Shown one piece after another: positions 8,888-18,419 of a DNA stretch of 56,752 nt. This DNA is from Actinomycetota bacterium. GTDB taxonomy: Bacteria > Actinomycetota > Actinomycetes > Actinomycetales > Microbacteriaceae. A program made the position numbers and the translations under genes. The first letter of the stretch is position 1; every line of letters begins with the position of its first letter. Below the pieces are notes generated by a model. That model worked only from the letters and a program-made list of their open reading frames with translations. It was not told the DNA's origin and made no database searches. Location of the stretch: NCBI GenBank assembly GCA_009703455.1, contig WLGB01000004.1:1-56752 (forward strand), in the 5' to 3' direction.

Positions 8888-10168
8888 ATCTCTGATTGCG
8901 GCATCCATGGGGTCTTCCTCGCCGCGGTTCATTATCTTTCCGACAAGCCCCGCGGAGTCTTGGATGTCTTCGTCGGTGGGCAGTAAGTCAGGATGAGACC
9001 AGATAGCGTCACGTTTTTGAATTCCAACTTTTTCAGTCAGTTCATTCCAAAGGGCTGAGGCCTCACGAAGCTTCCGGGGGCGAAGCTCCAATCCAATTAG
9101 GGTCAGGAAGGTTTTCTCAGCAGGCCCACCGGTCGAACGTTTTCTTCGAACCACCTCGGCAATAGCGGCAGAACGAGGAAGTCGTGTGGTTGCGCGCTGA
9201 GTCACACAGTCCACCCACCCTTCAATTAGCGCAAGCACAGTTTCAATTCTTTCCAGAGCTTGAGTTTGGGAGGGTGTGCGGGGAGCAATTAAGGCTCCAG
9301 TTTCAAGGGCCTTTTGAATGGTGCCAATGTCGGCAGGATCAAAATTTTCTGACATTTCAACAATTCTTGAGTTGTCGATTGTGATTTCCCTAGCGTAGGA
9401 AGTAATCAAGTTGACGATGTAACCACGAAGCCACTTGCTGTGTTTGAAGAGCCTGGCGTGGGCTAACTCGCGAATGACTAGGTAGAAATACACCTGGTCC
9501 GACTCTTCCTCCAAAGAAGCAACTAATTCGGCAAGATTTTGGGCTACGAATGCCGGCCTTGGTTCCTTGAAAATCGGAAGTCCGATGTCTCCGCCGCTTA
9601 GGACTTCTTCCGACAATTTGCCAAGGGCCTGACCTAGCTGCATGGCAAACATGACAGAGCCGGCAGATTTCATGATTCCGCTTGCTTGCGACATGAATCC
9701 TGCGAACTCATCCGGGAGGTTTTCTTGGAAGTTTTCAGTTAGTGCATCGGACATGCGGTTAGCAACCGGGGTGGCAAGGTCTTTGAATAATCCCAGTGAG
9801 TCGGCGACCCAGAGTTCTCTGGATAAAAGTTTGGGCTCGTTGCTTAGCGGTGCAATTTCAGTAGCCTCGTCAAGCCACAATGTTCCAGTTGCGGCGGCGT
9901 TGGCGATTGATTTGCCAACGGCTTCAGGAACCTGCTTCGAGTTTTGGTTGGCAATTTGTCTGGCTTGAGTTTCCACAAGTTGCCAATTCACGCCCTCGGT
10001 GGACTCCCCAGGCGTAATGGCTGATGTGAGTTTGGAAAGTAGATTCTGAAGAGCGGCTGGGTCCATGGGCAGACCGGCTGCCTTGGCAATTTCTTTGGGG
10101 TCAATCGGTTGGCCGGCCAGAAATTTGCGCAGCAGTGCCTCGAAATCCTCCGGTCGTTGCTCGTCCAC
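8876..10168 (-). CDS. DUF2342 zincin-like protein (putative hydrolase)
   Basis: 430 residues of the actinobacterial DUF2342 family (homologous position to Mtb Rv3195). Recognised by the conserved segment FYLVIRELAHARLFKHSKWLRG, where the RExxH stretch resembles the zincin HExxH helix, and by a region rich in small helices before it (GFMSQASGIMKSAGSVMFAMQLGQALG). The biochemical role is unknown; peptidase activity is only suggested by the fold. Start is GTG with TAGGAG five bases ahead, a clear ribosome site. It is transcribed opposite to its neighbours and faces uvrD2 tail to tail, diverging from the PDZ-protease gene with a 167-bp gap. Confidence 0.82.
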   Translation of the reverse strand: MDEQRPEDFEALLRKFLAGQPIDPKEIAKAAGLPMDPAALQNLLSKLTSAITPGESTEGVNWQLVETQARQIANQNSKQVPEAVGKSIANAAATGTLWLDEATEIAPLSNEPKLLSRELWVADSLGLFKDLATPVANRMSDALTENFQENLPDEFAGFMSQASGIMKSAGSVMFAMQLGQALGKLSEEVLSGGDIGLPIFKEPRPAFVAQNLAELVASLEEESDQVYFYLVIRELAHARLFKHSKWLRGYIVNLITSYAREITIDNSRIVEMSENFDPADIGTIQKALETGALIAPRTPSQTQALERIETVLALIEGWVDCVTQRATTRLPRSAAIAEVVRRKRSTGGPAEKTFLTLIGLELRPRKLREASALWNELTEKVGIQKRDAIWSHPDLLPTDEDIQDSAGLVGKIMNRGEEDPMDAAIRDLLR

Positions 10169-10335
10169 GAAATACTCCTAAACAGATATTGGTTCAAGGC
10201 TACTTGCTTGATTCAGAATTTGGATAGGCGATGGCCCCGAGGTTTCTGGGTGTTCGCCGAGAGCGTGCCAGAATCACAGGAATTCAGTAGTTAGCTCGCC
10301 TAGGCTGGAAGCCAACACAATATCTCAGGGCGGTA

Positions 10336-11427
10336 ATGACTTTTTTCCAGAAGCGGCAAGGCAAATCATCTGGTCCAGCTCGGGCCAAGGCTGGAATTGC
10401 TTTTTTCGCAGCACTTACTTTTTTGGTTGGAGTTGTGACACTCGTGGTGTTACCGACCCCTTACTTAATTGAGCGACCAGGACCAACTTTTGACGTCTTG
10501 GGAGAAGTTTCGGGCGAGCCAGTAATCAAGGTCAATAACCAGCAAAGCTATGAGTCTAAGGGTCAGCTTGATGTGTTGACTGTGAGTGTTGTCGGTAGAC
10601 CAGATCAAACTCCTAACTGGATTGAAATTGGTTTGGCCTGGCTGGATTCAAAACAAAAGGTAGTTCCAGTCGAGGCTCTCTATCCTCCGAACCGATCCAG
10701 TGAAGAAGTCCGCGCCGAATCCAGCGCGATGATGGAAGTCTCTCAACAGGACGCTATCGCCGCAGCACTTTCATACCTTGGTTATGAATCACCCAGAGAG
10801 ATTTACATTGCCGAAGTTACCTCTGACTCAGCATCTAGTGGCAAGCTGGTGGCGGCTGATTTTGTAATTCAGGTAGGAGATGTTCGTCTCACAAGCATTG
10901 AGCAGCTTCGTTCGATTGTCGGGGATTGGAACCAGAGTGACCCGGTAGCAGTGACGGTAAGTCGAAACGGGGTCTTGGTGACTGAAGAGATAACTCCAGA
11001 AAAGGACTCCGAGGGCACATTTCGTCTGGGGATTATGGTCGGATACAAATACGACTTTGAAATCGACGTTGAGCTTCAGCTGGGAGAAGTTGGGGGCCCC
11101 TCAGGCGGCATGATGTTTGCACTCGGAATTATCGACCGACTCACCCCCGCCGACCTAACCGGGGGATCTCACATCGGTGGGACTGGAACCATCCAGCAAT
11201 CAGGCATTGTTGGGCCTATCGGCGGGATTGTGCAAAAATTGTACGGGGCCAAGGCTGCTGGAGCAACTGTCTTTTTGGCTCCAGCTGGCAACTGTCCAGA
11301 AATCGTGGGTAATGAACCTGCCGGCCTTCGTGTTGTTAAAATAGACAAACTGTCAGATGCCGTTTCCGCACTCGAAAAGCTTTCAAAGAATCAAGACTTG
11401 GCAAGCCTGCCTAGCTGTACCAAATAG
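10336..11427 (+). CDS. Membrane-anchored PDZ / Lon-type serine protease (YlbL-like)
   Basis: 363 residues. An N-terminal transmembrane segment (about 19-42, IAFFAALTFLVGVVTLVVL) places the rest outside the cytoplasm. A PDZ domain follows (about 150-215), then a Lon S16 protease domain with GGPSGGMMFALG, whose Ser is the likely nucleophile, and GIVQKLYGA, whose Lys would complete the Ser-Lys dyad. There is no AAA+ module. The homologue in Mycobacterium (Rv3194c) is next to the same UPF0182 gene, as here, where only 14 bp separate them. The two are likely one transcript and may act together on envelope proteins; this is inference. Confidence 0.88.
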   Translation: MTFFQKRQGKSSGPARAKAGIAFFAALTFLVGVVTLVVLPTPYLIERPGPTFDVLGEVSGEPVIKVNNQQSYESKGQLDVLTVSVVGRPDQTPNWIEIGLAWLDSKQKVVPVEALYPPNRSSEEVRAESSAMMEVSQQDAIAAALSYLGYESPREIYIAEVTSDSASSGKLVAADFVIQVGDVRLTSIEQLRSIVGDWNQSDPVAVTVSRNGVLVTEEITPEKDSEGTFRLGIMVGYKYDFEIDVELQLGEVGGPSGGMMFALGIIDRLTPADLTGGSHIGGTGTIQQSGIVGPIGGIVQKLYGAKAAGATVFLAPAGNCPEIVGNEPAGLRVVKIDKLSDAVSALEKLSKNQDLASLPSCTK

Positions 11428-11441
11428 AAATCAGGAGAATC

Positions 11442-14312
11442 ATGACTCAAGCAAGCGCCTCGCCTCTGGCCCGACCAAAGGTGTCTCCAGCAACCATTGC
11501 TCTAATAATCCTTGTTGGTATTGGAGCTATCTTGCTGAGTGCGGCCGATTTGTACACCGATGTGCTTTGGTTTGATCAACTTGGCTATTTGAGTGTTTTG
11601 AGCACTTCGATTTTGTCTCAGACCGGACTGTTTGCTGCAGCATCGGTTAGCTTCGCCTTAATCACCGGGCTTAGTTTGTGGCTGGCCTATAGATTCAGAC
11701 CGGTCTACATTCGGTTCCCAGACGAGAAATCTCCTTTCGATCAGTACCGCCAGTTACTGGACCAGCTTCGTCGCGTTGTGATGATTGGTGTTCCGCTTGC
11801 GCTGGGTGTTCTGGCAGGTCTTGCTGTGAGCCCATCATGGGGAATTGTTCAGAGCTACCTAAATCGAAGCCCCTTTGGTGAAACCGATCCCGAGTTTGGT
11901 TTAGACATTTCGTTCTACATATTCGAACTTCCTTTTTACACCGGGCTCGTAGGATTTTTGTCTGGAGCGCTTCTTATTGGATTGATTTTGACGGCCGGAG
12001 TGCACATTGTTTACGGCAGCATCAAGTTCAACGGTCGCGAGACTTTTGTTTCTAAGGCAGCTCGAATTCAAATTGGCCTGCTGGCATTTTTATACTTATT
12101 GGCTCAGGGTGCATCGCTTTGGTTGGACCAGTACCTCACCATGACCAGCTCAAGCGGGCTATTTACTGGCGCCACCTATGCCGACGTCAACGCCGCAATT
12201 CCTGGGTTGCAGATTCTCGCTTTGATCTCAGTTGTGGTTGCCCTGCTGTTCTTGCTAGCAGCATTCATAGGTAAGTGGCGCCTGCCGGTGATTGCTACCG
12301 GGCTGATGGTTGTTAGCTCTCTTGTTCTAGGCGGGCTGTTCCCCTGGGCAGTTCAAACCTTCCAGGTCGTTCCAAACGAGCGAACCCTTGAAGCGCCTTT
12401 CATAGATCGTAACCTAGCGGCAACGCGCGCTGGGTACGGCCTTGATGGCGTTGAGAAGGTCAACTACAACGCCACAACTGATGCGACTGCGGGAGCACTA
12501 AGAGAAGATGCCGAAACCACAGCATCAATTCGAATAATTGACCCGGCTCTTGTTAGCGCGTCCTTTAGACAGCTTGAGCAATTCCGCCAGTACTACAACT
12601 TCCCAAACCAGCTAGATGTCGATCGTTACGAGATCGACGGTGTGGTTCAGGACACTGTGCTTGCGGTTCGTGAGCTAAACCAGGCAGGACTTGGTGACTC
12701 ACAGTCTTGGTATAACAACGTAATTGTTTATACCCACGGTTACGGCGTAGTTGCCGCTTACGGAAACCAAAGAACTGTTGATGGACAGCCGTTGTTTATG
12801 CAGTCGGGAATTCCATCCACCGGAAAGCTTGGCGATTACGAGCCTCGGGTTTACTTCGGTGAAAGCTCGCCAGGCTACTCAATTGTTGGAGCACCAGAAG
12901 GTGCCGAGCCACTAGAGCTTGATTTCCCTGCTGGCGAGGGAGAAAACAACCAGACCTACAACACTTTCTCGGGCGAGGGTGGTCCAAATATTTCGGGAAT
13001 CATTCCGCGTCTTGCTTATGCCATGAAGTTCCAAAGCGAGCAGATTTTGCTCTCAGACGCAATCAACTCTGATTCTCAGATTCTTTACGATCGCAGCCCA
13101 CGCGACCGCGTGGCCGCGGTTGCGCCGTATCTTCAGCTCGACTCGGATGTTTACCCAGCCATTGTTGATGGTCGTTTGGTTTGGATTGTTGACGGCTACA
13201 CTACTTCGAACAACTACCCATATTCAAGGTCCGAGAATTTGGCTCAAGTCATTGCTGACAGCAACTCAGCCGAAATCTTGCTTAGAGGTCAAGTCAACTA
13301 CATCCGCAACTCGGTGAAGGCAACCGTTGACGCCTATGACGGAAAAGTGAATTTGTATCAGTGGGATGAGCAAGATCCAGTTCTAAAAACCTGGATGCAA
13401 GTTTTCCCAGACACCGTAAAGCCAATGTCTGAAATGTCAGGTGACCTGATGGCTCACGTGAGGTATCCGGCTGATTTGTTCAAAGTTCAGCGTGCTTTGC
13501 TTGGTAGCTATCACGTTAATGAGGCCGGAGCCTTCTATTCACAACAGGATGCGTGGATGACCCCGAACGACCCGGTCGGTGGCCAGGGAATCGGAACCCT
13601 GCAGCCTCCGTACTACCTCACAATGCAAGTTCCAGGCACTACTGCGCCAAACTTCTCGATTTATTCGACTTTCATCCCTCGCTCAACGGGTGAATCATCG
13701 AGAAACGTGCTGACCGGCTACTTGGTTGCGAATGCGGATGCTGGAAGCGAGGGTGGAAAGAAATCCGCTGACTACGGAAAGCTGACTTTGTTGACTCTTC
13801 CAAAGAGCACAATTGTTCCAGGTCCGGGACAGGTACAAAACAACTTCAACGCGGACTCTGAGGTCTCTAGGTTGCTTAACATCTTGCGCCAAGGATCCAC
13901 GAGAGTACTCAATGGGAACTTGCTGACGCTTCCAGTTGGCGGCGGCTTGCTTTATGTGCAGCCGGTATATATTCAGTCCACTGGTGAAACGAGCTTCCCG
14001 TTGCTTCAAAAGATTCTGGTGGCTTTCGGTGATCAGATTGCCTTTGAGGACACTCTCGACCAAGCTCTTACCTCGTTGTTTGGTTCTTCCGGAATCAGTC
14101 CAATTCCAACTCCAACTGATCCAGTTACTGAGCCAACCGATCCTGGCAACCCGGCACCACCTTCGGCGAATCTAGAGTTAGCTCTTCAGCAAGCTCTCGA
14201 GGCGATCCAGGAAAAGGAGGCCGCAATGGCCGCCGGTGACTGGACTGCTTTCGGTAAGGCTGAAGAAAAGCTTCGCAAGGCAATCACAGCTGCCTTGGAT
14301 GCTAGCCGTTAG
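11442..14312 (+). CDS. UPF0182 family large membrane protein
   Basis: 956 residues. The first ~320 hold seven hydrophobic helices (for example TIALIILVGIGAILLSAAD, GVPLALGVLAGLAV, LALISVVVALLFLLAAFIG), followed by a large extracytoplasmic domain with the family features FQVVPNERTLEAPFIDRN and TRAGYGL. Near the C-terminus a Pro/Thr-rich stretch (TPTDPVTEPTDPG) leads to a charged helix (EAIQEKEAAMAAGDWTAFG). The AGGAG ribosome site sits 8 bases before the ATG. The molecular function is not known; it is widely conserved in actinobacteria next to the PDZ-Lon gene. Complete, no frameshift seen. Confidence 0.92.
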   Translation: MTQASASPLARPKVSPATIALIILVGIGAILLSAADLYTDVLWFDQLGYLSVLSTSILSQTGLFAAASVSFALITGLSLWLAYRFRPVYIRFPDEKSPFDQYRQLLDQLRRVVMIGVPLALGVLAGLAVSPSWGIVQSYLNRSPFGETDPEFGLDISFYIFELPFYTGLVGFLSGALLIGLILTAGVHIVYGSIKFNGRETFVSKAARIQIGLLAFLYLLAQGASLWLDQYLTMTSSSGLFTGATYADVNAAIPGLQILALISVVVALLFLLAAFIGKWRLPVIATGLMVVSSLVLGGLFPWAVQTFQVVPNERTLEAPFIDRNLAATRAGYGLDGVEKVNYNATTDATAGALREDAETTASIRIIDPALVSASFRQLEQFRQYYNFPNQLDVDRYEIDGVVQDTVLAVRELNQAGLGDSQSWYNNVIVYTHGYGVVAAYGNQRTVDGQPLFMQSGIPSTGKLGDYEPRVYFGESSPGYSIVGAPEGAEPLELDFPAGEGENNQTYNTFSGEGGPNISGIIPRLAYAMKFQSEQILLSDAINSDSQILYDRSPRDRVAAVAPYLQLDSDVYPAIVDGRLVWIVDGYTTSNNYPYSRSENLAQVIADSNSAEILLRGQVNYIRNSVKATVDAYDGKVNLYQWDEQDPVLKTWMQVFPDTVKPMSEMSGDLMAHVRYPADLFKVQRALLGSYHVNEAGAFYSQQDAWMTPNDPVGGQGIGTLQPPYYLTMQVPGTTAPNFSIYSTFIPRSTGESSRNVLTGYLVANADAGSEGGKKSADYGKLTLLTLPKSTIVPGPGQVQNNFNADSEVSRLLNILRQGSTRVLNGNLLTLPVGGGLLYVQPVYIQSTGETSFPLLQKILVAFGDQIAFEDTLDQALTSLFGSSGISPIPTPTDPVTEPTDPGNPAPPSANLELALQQALEAIQEKEAAMAAGDWTAFGKAEEKLRKAITAALDASR

Positions 14313-14315
14313 GGG

Positions 14316-14346
14316 TTGGCAGCAATCATTCAAAAAGTGGTAGATT
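14316..14346 (+). promoter_or_regulatory. Candidate promoter of the tRNA-fMet gene
   Basis: TTGGCA (14316-14321) and TAGATT (14341-14346) are separated by 19 bp, and the mature tRNA starts 11 bases after the -10 box. The spacing is slightly long for a housekeeping sigma factor, so confidence is modest. Confidence 0.4.
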
Positions 14347-14356
14347 AGAACTTCGC

Positions 14357-14433
14357 CGCGGGGTGGAGCAGTTCGGTAGCTCGCCGGGCTCATAACCCGG
14401 AGGTCGTAGGTTCAAATCCTGCCCCCGCAACCA
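14357..14433 (+). tRNA. tRNA-fMet (CAT), initiator
   Basis: A full cloverleaf with encoded CCA. The acceptor stem GCGGGG/CCCCGC leaves C1 opposite A72 unpaired, the anticodon loop is CTCATAA, the anticodon stem carries the three G-C pairs GGG/CCC, and the D stem has the A11-U24 pair. All of these are marks of the initiator tRNA, not the elongator. The T arm reads GTAGGTTCAAATCCTGC. Confidence 0.96.
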
Positions 14434-14438
14434 CTTAG

Positions 14439-14467
14439 AAAAACCCCATCCATCGGATGGGGTTTTT
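14439..14467 (+). terminator. Intrinsic terminator after tRNA-fMet
   Basis: AAAAACCCCATCC pairs with GGATGGGGTTTTT around a three-base loop and ends in a T run, five bases after the tRNA CCA end. The A/T flanks make it able to work in both directions. Confidence 0.9.
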
Positions 14468-14519
14468 CGTTTGTGTATAACTTCTGCAAGATTCTAGATT
14501 CCAATTTAGCTTTGCAGGT

Positions 14520-15494
14520 ATGAGAAAAATTACCATCGGAAGCCTTAGTTTGACCAGCGTGCTGATAGTTGCCACTTTGCTGGGTCTTGACTCCCAACTC
14601 GCCCTTGCTTGTTCGGGGGGAGGATCTTCTAGCTCCGGACTGAGCCACGGTTCCAGTCTTGGCTCTGGCTCGGTCACCGTGTGTGTCGGGTCCTCCAGTA
14701 GTAGCCCATCGTCATCAACTACCAAGACCATAACCAAAACCGTTAAGGTTCCGGTGAAGGTCAAAACCCCAGCTCCGGTCAAAAAAGTCGGGAAGCCAGC
14801 TCCAAAGAAACCCGCCAAACCGGTGGTAAAGGCTCCTGTAGCTTGTCCAAGTTCTGCACAGCTGTCTAAAATGCCTAGCTCAGCCGACGCTTCAGCGCGT
14901 TGGGTAAAGTCGGTTTGCTCACCGCCAGTCAGTAGGGTGGCAGCTCCAAAGCCGGCCTCAAAGCCGCCCGCTAAATCCAAGACCAAGACAATTACTGAGA
15001 CCATAACAATTAGCATTCCGGGCTATCGATCTCAAGCCAGTGACGCGGTGCAGTTTTTTCCTAATCCACTTATCGCAAGTGTTTATCCAGCCAAAGTCTT
15101 GAGTATTGGACAAGTTGCATTGTTCTCGTCGAATCCGAGTGCCCACTATGGATCGGCAAGGGTACTGGGCCGCCAGGCCGAAGTGCACTTTGTTCCAGAC
15201 TCATCCGGCTGGTACTTCAGTGATGGAGATACTCGGACCGGATCTGACGCTTCAAAGTCATTTGACCGGGCTGGAGTATTTCAAGTCTCGGCATTTGTTG
15301 ATTACTCGGTGAGATATCGACTGCTGGGCGAAACAAGTTGGCAAAGAGTTCCTGGAAAATTGACTGTTGCTAGCAACACCCTAGAAATCTTGGTCAGTGC
15401 CACAGGCATAAAGGATGATAAGGCCAGCAAGGCTGGATTGCTGGTTGGCCAGGACTGTATCCAAAACCCTGGATCATTCGGGTGTGACACATAG
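14520..15494 (+). CDS. Secreted protein with low-complexity linker and PKD-like domain
   Basis: 324 residues. An N-terminal signal peptide (MRKITIGSLSLTSVLIVATLLG, cut probably after ALA before a Cys) is followed by Ser/Gly-rich and then Lys/Pro/Val-rich sequence (VKVPVKVKTPAPVKKV, PAPKKPAKPVVKAP), typical of an extended stalk in the cell wall. After about residue 190 comes a beta-rich domain with SGWYFSDGDTRTG and a later FDRAGVFQVSAFVDYSVRYRL, the pattern of a PKD fold. ALAC is not a canonical lipobox, so a secreted form is preferred to a lipoprotein. No enzyme motif is visible. It lies alone between the tRNA terminator and htrA. Function unknown; surface adhesion or stalk role is a guess. 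Confidence 0.75.
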   Translation: MRKITIGSLSLTSVLIVATLLGLDSQLALACSGGGSSSSGLSHGSSLGSGSVTVCVGSSSSSPSSSTTKTITKTVKVPVKVKTPAPVKKVGKPAPKKPAKPVVKAPVACPSSAQLSKMPSSADASARWVKSVCSPPVSRVAAPKPASKPPAKSKTKTITETITISIPGYRSQASDAVQFFPNPLIASVYPAKVLSIGQVALFSSNPSAHYGSARVLGRQAEVHFVPDSSGWYFSDGDTRTGSDASKSFDRAGVFQVSAFVDYSVRYRLLGETSWQRVPGKLTVASNTLEILVSATGIKDDKASKAGLLVGQDCIQNPGSFGCDT

Positions 15495-15591
15495 CCTTTC
15501 CTGCGGAATCTATCGGAATCGTCTAGGGTTTTTCTCAGTATCTGCTCAGGGACATTTGGCATTATGGGAGCAGACGAAAGGCCACCAATAA

Positions 15592-16836
15592 ATGACCAAA
15601 GACAAATTAGACCCAAACTCGCTCAGTCGTAAAAACGGATACAACAAACAGTTTCTGTTTGAAACCGAAGCAGTTCTCCCGGCCGCCAAGGTCAAAACGA
15701 AACTTCTTCGCGAAAAGCGTCTAACTTTTTTCACTGCCACCTCGGCAGCCCTCATGGGCGCCTTGATCGGGGCCTCGGTCGGAGCCGGCGCTGGAGTCGT
15801 TGCAAACAATTACCTGACACGACCAGCTGCGATTGTTGTAAACAACTTGGAAAACGTCAACTGGGCTACTGCGGCTTCAGCCACGGCGTCGCCTTCGGTT
15901 GTCACTATTCGGGTATCAGGACAATCATCTGGTGGCAACGGCTCAGGTGTAGTGCTATCAAAAGATGGCTATATCTTGACCAATTCACACGTCGTCAGCA
16001 TCGACGGAACTACCGACAACGTTCGACTAACTGTTCGAACCAGTGATGGTGGAGTCTTTGCAGCCAAACTAGTTGGCGCAGATCCAACCAATGACCTTGC
16101 AATCGTAAAAATCACACCTACCAAACCTCTAGTCCCAATTCAGTATGCAGACTCATCCAAGCTCAATGTTGGAGATCAGGTTGTTGCCATAGGTGCCCCG
16201 CTTGGACTCGAGGCAACCGTGACCCGAGGAATCATCTCAGCGCTGAATCGAACAATCCAAGTTGCGTCTTCAGCATCGCCTGATCAGTCGAGCCTCGAGT
16301 TTTGGTCCGGAGATACTGGACTTCCAATTAACCTAAGCGTGATTCAAACAGACGCGGCCATCAATCCGGGAAACTCCGGAGGAGCTTTGATTAATGACAG
16401 AGGTGAGCTAGTCGGTATCAACGTCGCGATTGCAACGGCTGGCGCTTCGTCGCAGGCCGGAAATATTGGGGTGGGGTTTGCAATTCCCGCAAACGTTGCA
16501 AAAAGGATTTCTGAAGAAATAATCTCGCAGGGTGCCGCCAGTCACGGACTGCTGGGAGCACTTGTTTCTGATGCCATGTCATCAGATAACGGCGCTGGTT
16601 TTTCAGTCGGAGTCGAGGTGGTTGAAGTTACCGCTGGTGGTGCAGCGGAGGCTGCCGGAATCAAGGCTAAGGATGTAATTGTGAGTATTAATGGCAAGCC
16701 AGTGACCACCGCTAGCGAACTAACTGCATCAGTTAGGCAAGAACCTGCAGGAGCAAGAGTTAAGATTGAGCTTCTAAGAGATAGCGTCAAAATGAGTTTT
16801 GATGTCGTCTTGCAAGACGCCAACGAGTCGAACTAA
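15592..16836 (+). CDS. htrA: HtrA/DegP-like membrane-anchored serine protease with PDZ domain
   Basis: 414 residues. The cytoplasmic start (~45 residues) leads to a transmembrane helix (SAALMGALIGASVGAGAGVVA), a trypsin-like domain and one C-terminal PDZ domain. The catalytic triad is visible: His in LTNSHVV (~130), Asp in PTNDLAIVKI (~166) and Ser in NPGNSGGALI (~260). The oxyanion segment and the PDZ core (GVEVVEVTAGGAAEAAGIKAKD) are intact. It would degrade or refold damaged envelope proteins. AAAGG lies 12 bases before the ATG. The DUF3039 gene follows after 11 bp with its own ribosome site, so both are likely co-transcribed. Confidence 0.93.
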   Translation: MTKDKLDPNSLSRKNGYNKQFLFETEAVLPAAKVKTKLLREKRLTFFTATSAALMGALIGASVGAGAGVVANNYLTRPAAIVVNNLENVNWATAASATASPSVVTIRVSGQSSGGNGSGVVLSKDGYILTNSHVVSIDGTTDNVRLTVRTSDGGVFAAKLVGADPTNDLAIVKITPTKPLVPIQYADSSKLNVGDQVVAIGAPLGLEATVTRGIISALNRTIQVASSASPDQSSLEFWSGDTGLPINLSVIQTDAAINPGNSGGALINDRGELVGINVAIATAGASSQAGNIGVGFAIPANVAKRISEEIISQGAASHGLLGALVSDAMSSDNGAGFSVGVEVVEVTAGGAAEAAGIKAKDVIVSINGKPVTTASELTASVRQEPAGARVKIELLRDSVKMSFDVVLQDANESN

Positions 16837-16847
16837 GGGGATTCCAA

Positions 16848-17114
16848 TTGAGTCAGACCACGCCTTTACAGGAATCTGAATTAGGTACTGACACCACAAC
16901 TACACCGAAGCTGGTTGAGCCAGGTGACCACGAAAGATTCTCACATTACGTAAAAAAGGAAAAGATTGTTGAATCAGCGGTCATGGGGATCCCGGTCATT
17001 GCTCTTTGCGGAAAGGTTTGGGTTCCTGGACGCGATCCTAAGAATTTTCCAGTCTGCCCAGCCTGTAAGGAAATTCACGCGAAGCTAAAGCCCGGCGACG
17101 AGGATAAAAGCTAA
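16848..17114 (+). CDS. DUF3039 family small protein
   Basis: 88 residues with the actinobacterial DUF3039 pattern: GDHERFSHYVKKEKIVESAVM, IALCGKVWVPGRDPKNFPVCPACKEI. Three or four cysteines in CGKVW and CPACK suggest a small zinc-binding fold. The start is TTG, chosen because AAGGGG sits 7 bases upstream and the family normally begins with an unconserved acidic tail. Its stop overlaps the convergent pncB stop by 4 bp. Function unknown in all members I know. Confidence 0.85.
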   Translation: MSQTTPLQESELGTDTTTTPKLVEPGDHERFSHYVKKEKIVESAVMGIPVIALCGKVWVPGRDPKNFPVCPACKEIHAKLKPGDEDKS

Positions 17115-18412
17115 ACAAATTTTGTCGGGATTGCAGGATCACCCTTGGTAAGTCTCTGCGCACTGGGTGGCATTGCTGCCTTGGCTTGGACGTGATGATC
17201 TCTAGCTGACTGAACCGCCGGTTTTCCGGTGAGTCCCAATTGGACCTTGCCTTGGACAATCAGTGGAACCAGCAACTGCCTGTCGTGTTCATTTTTGTGG
17301 TTTGTTTCTCCAGAACTGACCATCTCCGCGACTGCAATCCCTTTGTCGTCGTGACTACGCCAGGCTTGCTTGCGTCCACCAAGGTTCGTTTTTTTCGCTG
17401 ACTGCTTTGAAACCGCCAACCATTCACCAGACTCATTTTCGTAGGCCACCATTTTGTAGACAAAACCGGCAGCTGGAACCCCGGAACCGGTGACTACAGA
17501 AGTCCCCACCCCGTAGGCATCTACTGGAGCTGCGGCTAAAGACGCTATTGCAAATTCATCCAGATCATTCGTGACGGTAATTTTTGTTCTGGTTGCCCCT
17601 AACTTGTCAAGAAGTTTTCTAGCTTTTGCCACCTCGGTTGGGAGGTCGCCAGAATCAATTCGCACTCCAGCCAAATTCGTTCCAGCCACAGCGATGGCGT
17701 TTTGGATTCCAGCTTCAATGTTGTAAGTGTCTACAAGAAAAGTGGTGTCTTCGCCAAAAGCGTCTAGCTGAGCACGGAATGCTTCTTGCTCAGTGTCATG
17801 AAGAAGAGTAAAAGCGTGGGATGCAGTTCCCATGGTTGGGATACCAAAGCTTCGCCCGGCCTCCAAATTTGAAGTGGCGCTAAAGCCCGCAATGTAGGCC
17901 GCACGAGCAGCTGCCACGGCAGATGACTCGCCAGTTCTTCGCGAGCCCATCTCTGAAACGCTTCTAGAGCCTGCTGCGGTGACCATTCGGCTAGCGGCAC
18001 TTGCAACAGCGCTGTCATAGTTCAAAACTGACAGAATCAAGGTTTCCAAAATCACAGCCTCTGCAAAGGTGGACTCGACAATCAGTACAGGGGAGTATGG
18101 GAAGTAAAGCTCACCTTCGGCGTAGCCGTAAACGTCCCCTGTGAATTTGTAGCTCGATAGCCAGTCAGCTGTTTTTTGGTCAACGATGTCCTCTTGCAAA
18201 AGCCATGATATTTCATCGTTCGAGAATCGGAATTGCTGTATCAATTCCAGCAGTCGCCCGGTTCCGGCAAAAACCCCGTATCTTCGGCCGCGCGTTAGGT
18301 TCCTCGAAAAAACTTCGAACACACCTTTGCGGTTGGCTTTCCCAGACTGAATTGCTGCCCGGAGCATAGTTAGCTCGTAGCGATCCGTTAGTAAAGCACT
18401 GGTTGAAAGCAC
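17111..18412 (-). CDS. pncB: Nicotinate phosphoribosyltransferase
   Basis: 433 residues. It makes nicotinate mononucleotide from nicotinate and PRPP in NAD salvage. Family segments: LLTDRYELTMLRAA at the start, VFEVFSRNLTRGRRYGVFAG, AYIAGFSATSNLEAGRSFGIP, and GTASHAFTLLH whose first His matches the phosphorylated His of the family. The ORF track begins at 18769, but that part is antisense to murI; the GTG at 18412, 17 residues or fewer before the conserved start, gives the usual length. No ribosome site is seen there; a TAGGCT box 7 nt upstream suggests a leaderless mRNA. Divergent from murI with 42 bp between. The mycobacterial neighbour clpS is absent between them. Confidence 0.92.
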   Translation of the reverse strand: MLSTSALLTDRYELTMLRAAIQSGKANRKGVFEVFSRNLTRGRRYGVFAGTGRLLELIQQFRFSNDEISWLLQEDIVDQKTADWLSSYKFTGDVYGYAEGELYFPYSPVLIVESTFAEAVILETLILSVLNYDSAVASAASRMVTAAGSRSVSEMGSRRTGESSAVAAARAAYIAGFSATSNLEAGRSFGIPTMGTASHAFTLLHDTEQEAFRAQLDAFGEDTTFLVDTYNIEAGIQNAIAVAGTNLAGVRIDSGDLPTEVAKARKLLDKLGATRTKITVTNDLDEFAIASLAAAPVDAYGVGTSVVTGSGVPAAGFVYKMVAYENESGEWLAVSKQSAKKTNLGGRKQAWRSHDDKGIAVAEMVSSGETNHKNEHDRQLLVPLIVQGKVQLGLTGKPAVQSARDHHVQAKAAMPPSAQRLTKGDPAIPTKFV

Positions 18413-18419
18413 ACAAGCA

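Noticed and set aside
14435-15016. 193-residue minus-strand ORF over the secreted protein and tRNA terminator
   Set aside because: It is the shadow of the low-complexity plus-strand gene; its start part translates the terminator and signal peptide region antisense.
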